This document shows, piece by piece, positions 32,551-35,749 of a DNA stretch of 35,749 bases; within the stretch, counting starts at the first letter, position 1, and every line of letters begins with the position of its first letter. This DNA comes from DATKCJ01 sp035513275 (lineage in GTDB: Bacteria > Verrucomicrobiota > Verrucomicrobiia > Opitutales > Opitutaceae). Position numbers and translations under genes: made by a program. The stretch covers positions 1-35,749 of the forward strand of contig DATKCJ010000186.1 in NCBI GenBank assembly GCA_035513275.1, given 5' to 3'. The notes under the pieces were generated by a model. The model was not told the DNA's origin. It ran no database searches and worked only from the letters and a program-made list of their open reading frames with translations.

Positions 32551-35500
32551 ATGCCATTCACCTTCACGCTCAACGGCAAATTGGTCGAGGTCGACGGCGT
32601 GGCTCCGACCACGACTTTGCTCGACTGGCTGCGCGGCACCGGGATGACCGGCAGCAAGCTGGGATGCGACGAGGGCGATTGCGGCGCGTGCACGGTGGCG
32701 ATCGTCGACCGCGACTCCGCGGGCCGCACGACCTACCGTGCGATCAACAGTTGCATTGCGCTGTTGCCGATGTTCGCGGGCCGCGAGGTGATCACGGTCG
32801 AGGGGCTCGTGCGCGAGGGCGCGCTTCACCCCGTGCAGGAAGCGATGGTCGAGCACTTCGGCTCGCAGTGCGGCTACTGCACGCCGGGATTCTGCGTCTC
32901 GATGTTCGAGGGATTTTATCGGAAGGACTGCAACAGCCACGAGGCGATCGCCGACCAGCTCTGCGGCAACCTCTGTCGTTGCACGGGGTACCGTCCGATC
33001 CGCGACGCGGCGGTGGCGGCGTATGCCAAGCGTGATGTAGGGTCGGCGCTTGCGCCGACCTCGGCTGACCCCTTCGCAGCCCGGCTTGCGAAGCCGGTTG
33101 CGGCGCTGGAGCCGCTCGAGTTCCACTCAGCAGGCCAGTCCTTCTTCCGGCCGGGCACGCTCGCGGAGATCTTCGCGTTGCGGCAGCAATACCCGGACGC
33201 ACGCCTCGTCGACGGCGCGACCGAGGTCGGTGTGGACGTGACCAAGAAGTTCGCGAAGTTTCCCGTGCTCATCTCAACGGAGGGAGTCGCGGAACTCACG
33301 GCGATCCGTGTCGAACAGGATGCATTTCACGTCGGCGCGTCGGCCAACCTGACGAACGTCGAGGAGAAGGTCGCGGCTGAACTGCCGTCGTTCGCGAAGA
33401 TGCTGCACTTGTTTGCGTCGCGCCAGATTCGCAACCGCGCAACGCTCGGTGGCAACCTCGCGACCGCCTCACCGATCGGCGACAGCGCGCCGTTGCTTCT
33501 GACGCTCGATGCGTCGGTCGTGCTCGCGGCGCCCGATGGCACGCGGCGCAGCGTCGCGCTCGCAGATTTCTTCACTGGCTACCGCAAGACTGCGATGCGG
33601 CCCGATGAGGTGATGACGACGGTCGTGATCCCGCGCCCCGGCAAGCCGGAGGCGGGGCTTACGCGCAAGGTGGACTTCCTGAAGGTGTCGAAGCGCCGCG
33701 AACTCGACATCACCATCGTCGCCGGCGCGTTTCGCGTGGATGTCGACGCAAGCGGAGTCGTCCGCGAAGCGCGGATTGCCTACGGCGGCGTGGCCGAGCG
33801 GCCGCGACGCGCGTCGAAGGCCGAGGCGGTTGCGGTCGGGCGATCGCTCGCGGAGTCCGAGGCCGACGTGCTCGCGGCGCTGCGCAGCGAGTTCACTCCG
33901 ATCGACGATGCGCGCGGCACCGCGGAATACCGACGGTCGCTCATCACGGGTTTGTGGGAGTCGTTCGTCGCCGGCGAGGCGGGGCAGACGGCGCCTGGCA
34001 ACTTTGAATTTGTAGAGGCACCGCCGCCTTGGGAATCGGATGCGACGCGCGCACTGCGGCACGAGAGTGCGGTCGGGCATGTGACAGGTGGTGCGATGTA
34101 TGTCGACGACACGGCGCAGCGCCGGCGGATGCTCGACGTGTGGCCGATCTGCTCGAAGCACGCACATGCGCGGATCACGCGGCGAGATGCGGTGGTGGCA
34201 CTAAAGATGCCGGGTGTGGTGGCCGTGCTCCTCGCCGAGGACATCCCGGGCGGGAACAACGTCGGCGTGTCACGGCACGACGAGCCGCTGTTCGCGACGG
34301 ACCTCGTGCAATACCACGGGCAGATGATCGGCGTCGTGATAGGCGAATCGGTCGCCGCGTGCCGCGAGGCGGCCGCGCGGGTGGAGATCGACTATGAGCC
34401 GTTGCAGCCGGTGCTCACCATCGCGTCGGCGATGGCTGCGAACTCCTATCACACCGATCCGCATGTGTTGAAGCGTGGTGACTGCGACACGGCGCTCGCG
34501 GCCGCGCCTCACCGGTTTGAAGGCGAGATCACCTACGGCGGACAGGATCATTTCTATCTCGAGACGCACGCGGCGTGGGCGGAAGCAGGCGAAGGTGGCG
34601 CGGTGACGATCCACTCGTCGACACAGCATCCGTCGGAGATACAGACGATCGTCTCCGAAGTGCTGGGCTGTGCGCGCAACCAGATTGTCGTGCAGGCGCC
34701 GCGAATGGGCGGCGGATTCGGAGGCAAAGAGACGCAGGGCAATGCGTTTGGCGCCATCGTCGCGCTCGCGGCACTGCGGACCGGCCGGCCCGTTCGGATG
34801 CAGCTCGACCGCGATCTCGACATGATCCTTACGGGCAAGCGTCACCCGTTCCACGCGCGGTTCTCGGTGGGTCACGACGCGGAGGGGCGCGTGCTCGCGG
34901 TGAAGGCAGATGTCGTGTCCGACGGAGGCTGGTCGCTCGACCTTTCGCAGCCGGTGCTCGACCGCGCGCTGTTCCACATCGACAACACCTACTACCTGGC
35001 GGCGGCGCACTTCTCGGGTCGCGTGGCGAAGACGAACACAGTTTCGCACACTGCCTTTCGCGGCTTTGGCGGGCCGCAGGGGATCATGATCATCGAGGAG
35101 ATCATGGACCGAGTGGCGCGCCGCACGGGGCTGGCGCCGGAAGTCGTGCGCGAGCGAAATCTCTACCACGGCAGCGGCGAGACAAACACGACTCACTATG
35201 GCGAGGAGATCGGCGACAACCGGATTCCTGAACTTTGGAAACGCGCGCTCGAGCAAGGCAACTTTGCGGCGCGCCGCGCGGAGATCGACGCATGGAATCG
35301 CACACACCCTATGCGAAAGCGCGGGCTCGCGATCACCGGCGTGAAGTTTGGAATCTCGTTCACGCTCGCGCACTACAACCAGGCCGGCGCGCTCGTGCAC
35401 CTTTATCAGGATGGCACGGCGCAGGTGAATCATGGCGGCGCCGAGATGGGGCAGGGGCTCCACACGAAAATTCTCGGCGTCGCGATGCGCGAGCTCGGGC

Positions 35501-35749
35501 TGCGCCGCGATCAACTCCGGATGATGACTACGAGCACCGACAAGGTCCCGAACACATCGGCCACCGCGGCGTCGGCCGGTGCGGATCTCAACGGTGCTGC
35601 CGTCGCGGATGCGTGCCGCACGCTCAGGGCGAGGCTCGCACCGGTGGCGGCGCGGATGCTGGGCGAGCTGCTTCCTTCCGAAACTGTAGGAGCGGCTTTA
35701 CGCCGCGACCAAACGCACGCAAGCGGCGATTTGGGTCGCGGCGTAAAGC
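32551..35749 (+). CDS. xdh: single-chain xanthine dehydrogenase (FeS-FAD-Mo), 3' end cut by window edge
   Basis: One uninterrupted frame of 1066 codons to the window edge. Order: plant-type 2Fe-2S domain with C39, C44 and C47 in CDEGDCGACTV; a second 2Fe-2S domain with C107 and C110 (CGYCTPGF) and C138, C142 and C144 (CGNLCRCTGYRPI); an FAD domain from about 190, with ATLGGNLATASPIGDSAPL near 297; the flavoprotein C-terminal domain; then from about 495 the molybdenum domain with GGQDHFYLETHAAWAE, GGGFGGKETQ (about 720), TAFRGFGGPQG (about 834, catalytic Arg) and GGAEMGQGLHTKI. The final catalytic Glu lies beyond the window. It oxidises hypoxanthine and xanthine to urate. Most bacteria split these domains over two or three subunits. 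Two GTAG repeats lie in frame, at codon 163 (FeS/FAD linker) and codon 1046. Confidence 0.93.
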   Translation, partial: MPFTFTLNGKLVEVDGVAPTTTLLDWLRGTGMTGSKLGCDEGDCGACTVAIVDRDSAGRTTYRAINSCIALLPMFAGREVITVEGLVREGALHPVQEAMVEHFGSQCGYCTPGFCVSMFEGFYRKDCNSHEAIADQLCGNLCRCTGYRPIRDAAVAAYAKRDVGSALAPTSADPFAARLAKPVAALEPLEFHSAGQSFFRPGTLAEIFALRQQYPDARLVDGATEVGVDVTKKFAKFPVLISTEGVAELTAIRVEQDAFHVGASANLTNVEEKVAAELPSFAKMLHLFASRQIRNRATLGGNLATASPIGDSAPLLLTLDASVVLAAPDGTRRSVALADFFTGYRKTAMRPDEVMTTVVIPRPGKPEAGLTRKVDFLKVSKRRELDITIVAGAFRVDVDASGVVREARIAYGGVAERPRRASKAEAVAVGRSLAESEADVLAALRSEFTPIDDARGTAEYRRSLITGLWESFVAGEAGQTAPGNFEFVEAPPPWESDATRALRHESAVGHVTGGAMYVDDTAQRRRMLDVWPICSKHAHARITRRDAVVALKMPGVVAVLLAEDIPGGNNVGVSRHDEPLFATDLVQYHGQMIGVVIGESVAACREAAARVEIDYEPLQPVLTIASAMAANSYHTDPHVLKRGDCDTALAAAPHRFEGEITYGGQDHFYLETHAAWAEAGEGGAVTIHSSTQHPSEIQTIVSEVLGCARNQIVVQAPRMGGGFGGKETQGNAFGAIVALAALRTGRPVRMQLDRDLDMILTGKRHPFHARFSVGHDAEGRVLAVKADVVSDGGWSLDLSQPVLDRALFHIDNTYYLAAAHFSGRVAKTNTVSHTAFRGFGGPQGIMIIEEIMDRVARRTGLAPEVVRERNLYHGSGETNTTHYGEEIGDNRIPELWKRALEQGNFAARRAEIDAWNRTHPMRKRGLAITGVKFGISFTLAHYNQAGALVHLYQDGTAQVNHGGAEMGQGLHTKILGVAMRELGLRRDQLRMMTTSTDKVPNTSATAASAGADLNGAAVADACRTLRARLAPVAARMLGELLPSETVGAALRRDQTHASGDLGRGVK
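33037..33060. repeat. REP hairpin in frame in the xdh FeS-FAD linker
   Basis: GTAGGGTCGGCGC, then its complement GCGCCGACC, 24 bases, starting on a codon boundary at codon 163. A second small inverted repeat (CTTCGCA...TGCGAAG, 33072-33093) follows in the same linker. Confidence 0.8.
35686..35749. repeat. REP pair in frame in the xdh molybdenum domain, cut by window edge
   Basis: The GTAGGAGCGGCTTTACGCCG head begins on a codon boundary at codon 1046. The opposed arm GGTCGCGGCGTAAAGC reaches the edge and should end in a complementary GTAG foot just outside. The host frame stays open across all visible bases. Confidence 0.82.

Noticed and set aside
34270..35514. 414-codon minus-strand open frame
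   Set aside because: It lies opposite the molybdenum domain of xanthine dehydrogenase and has no recognisable domain.
32551..35749. separate xdhA and xdhB genes
   Set aside because: The frame was followed codon by codon from the FeS motifs through the FAD domain into the Mo motifs without a stop or shift, so one fused gene is called.

Overview
The window comes from a GC-rich bacterial chromosome packed with short dispersed repeats. The best guess is Verrucomicrobiota, possibly Opitutaceae. This is an inference from gene content (paired Gfo/Idh/MocA oxidoreductases with a TIM-barrel isomerase, a DUF1343/NamZ protein, PHPT-type polysaccharide genes) and from the density of repeat families such as ACCACGAAATACACGAAACA. 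No rRNA, tRNA or CRISPR array was recognised.

Layout. 1-1109 (-) is an IS110-family transposase cut by the left edge; the leader upstream of its start is a candidate bridge-RNA region. 1694-12338 is a surface-polysaccharide cluster: a GT2-GT4 fusion, a rhamnosyltransferase-like GT2, a SAM methyltransferase, a polyprenyl glycosylphosphotransferase and an O-antigen ligase/polymerase with a TPR tail. It is interrupted at 5455-6419 by an MNT/HEPN toxin-antitoxin pair plus a HigA-like regulator. 12724-14665 carries a VTT-domain membrane protein overlapping xseA. 14662-15392 is a compact mobile unit: a REP-associated tyrosine transposase (RAYT) bracketed by inverted GTAG-headed palindromes. 15389-21649 (-) holds two Gfo/Idh/MocA oxidoreductases, a sugar isomerase-like protein, a NamZ-like lipoprotein and a DUF2062 membrane protein.

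21880-35749 is a purine-to-malate catabolic island: adenine deaminase, guanine deaminase, malate synthase A, OHCU decarboxylase, 5-hydroxyisourate hydrolase, a small toxin-antitoxin pair, allantoate amidohydrolase, allantoinase, ureidoglycine aminohydrolase, a probable ureidoglycolate amidohydrolase, and a single-chain FeS-FAD-Mo xanthine dehydrogenase that runs off the right edge. Together they would take adenine and guanine through xanthine and urate to allantoin, then to glyoxylate with release of ammonia; malate synthase joins glyoxylate to acetyl-CoA. Urate oxidase is the one step not seen.

The most unusual signal is how the repeats meet the genes. GTAG- or GTGG-headed palindromes lie inside open reading frames without breaking them (O-antigen ligase, adenine deaminase, twice in xanthine dehydrogenase). 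A different repeat lies inside allantoate amidohydrolase. In three other genes (xseA, one oxidoreductase, ade) the TAG of the same GTAG head is the stop codon. With a RAYT gene in the same window, this looks like a REP system that shapes proteins as well as intergenic DNA, comparable in behaviour to the Rickettsia palindromic elements.
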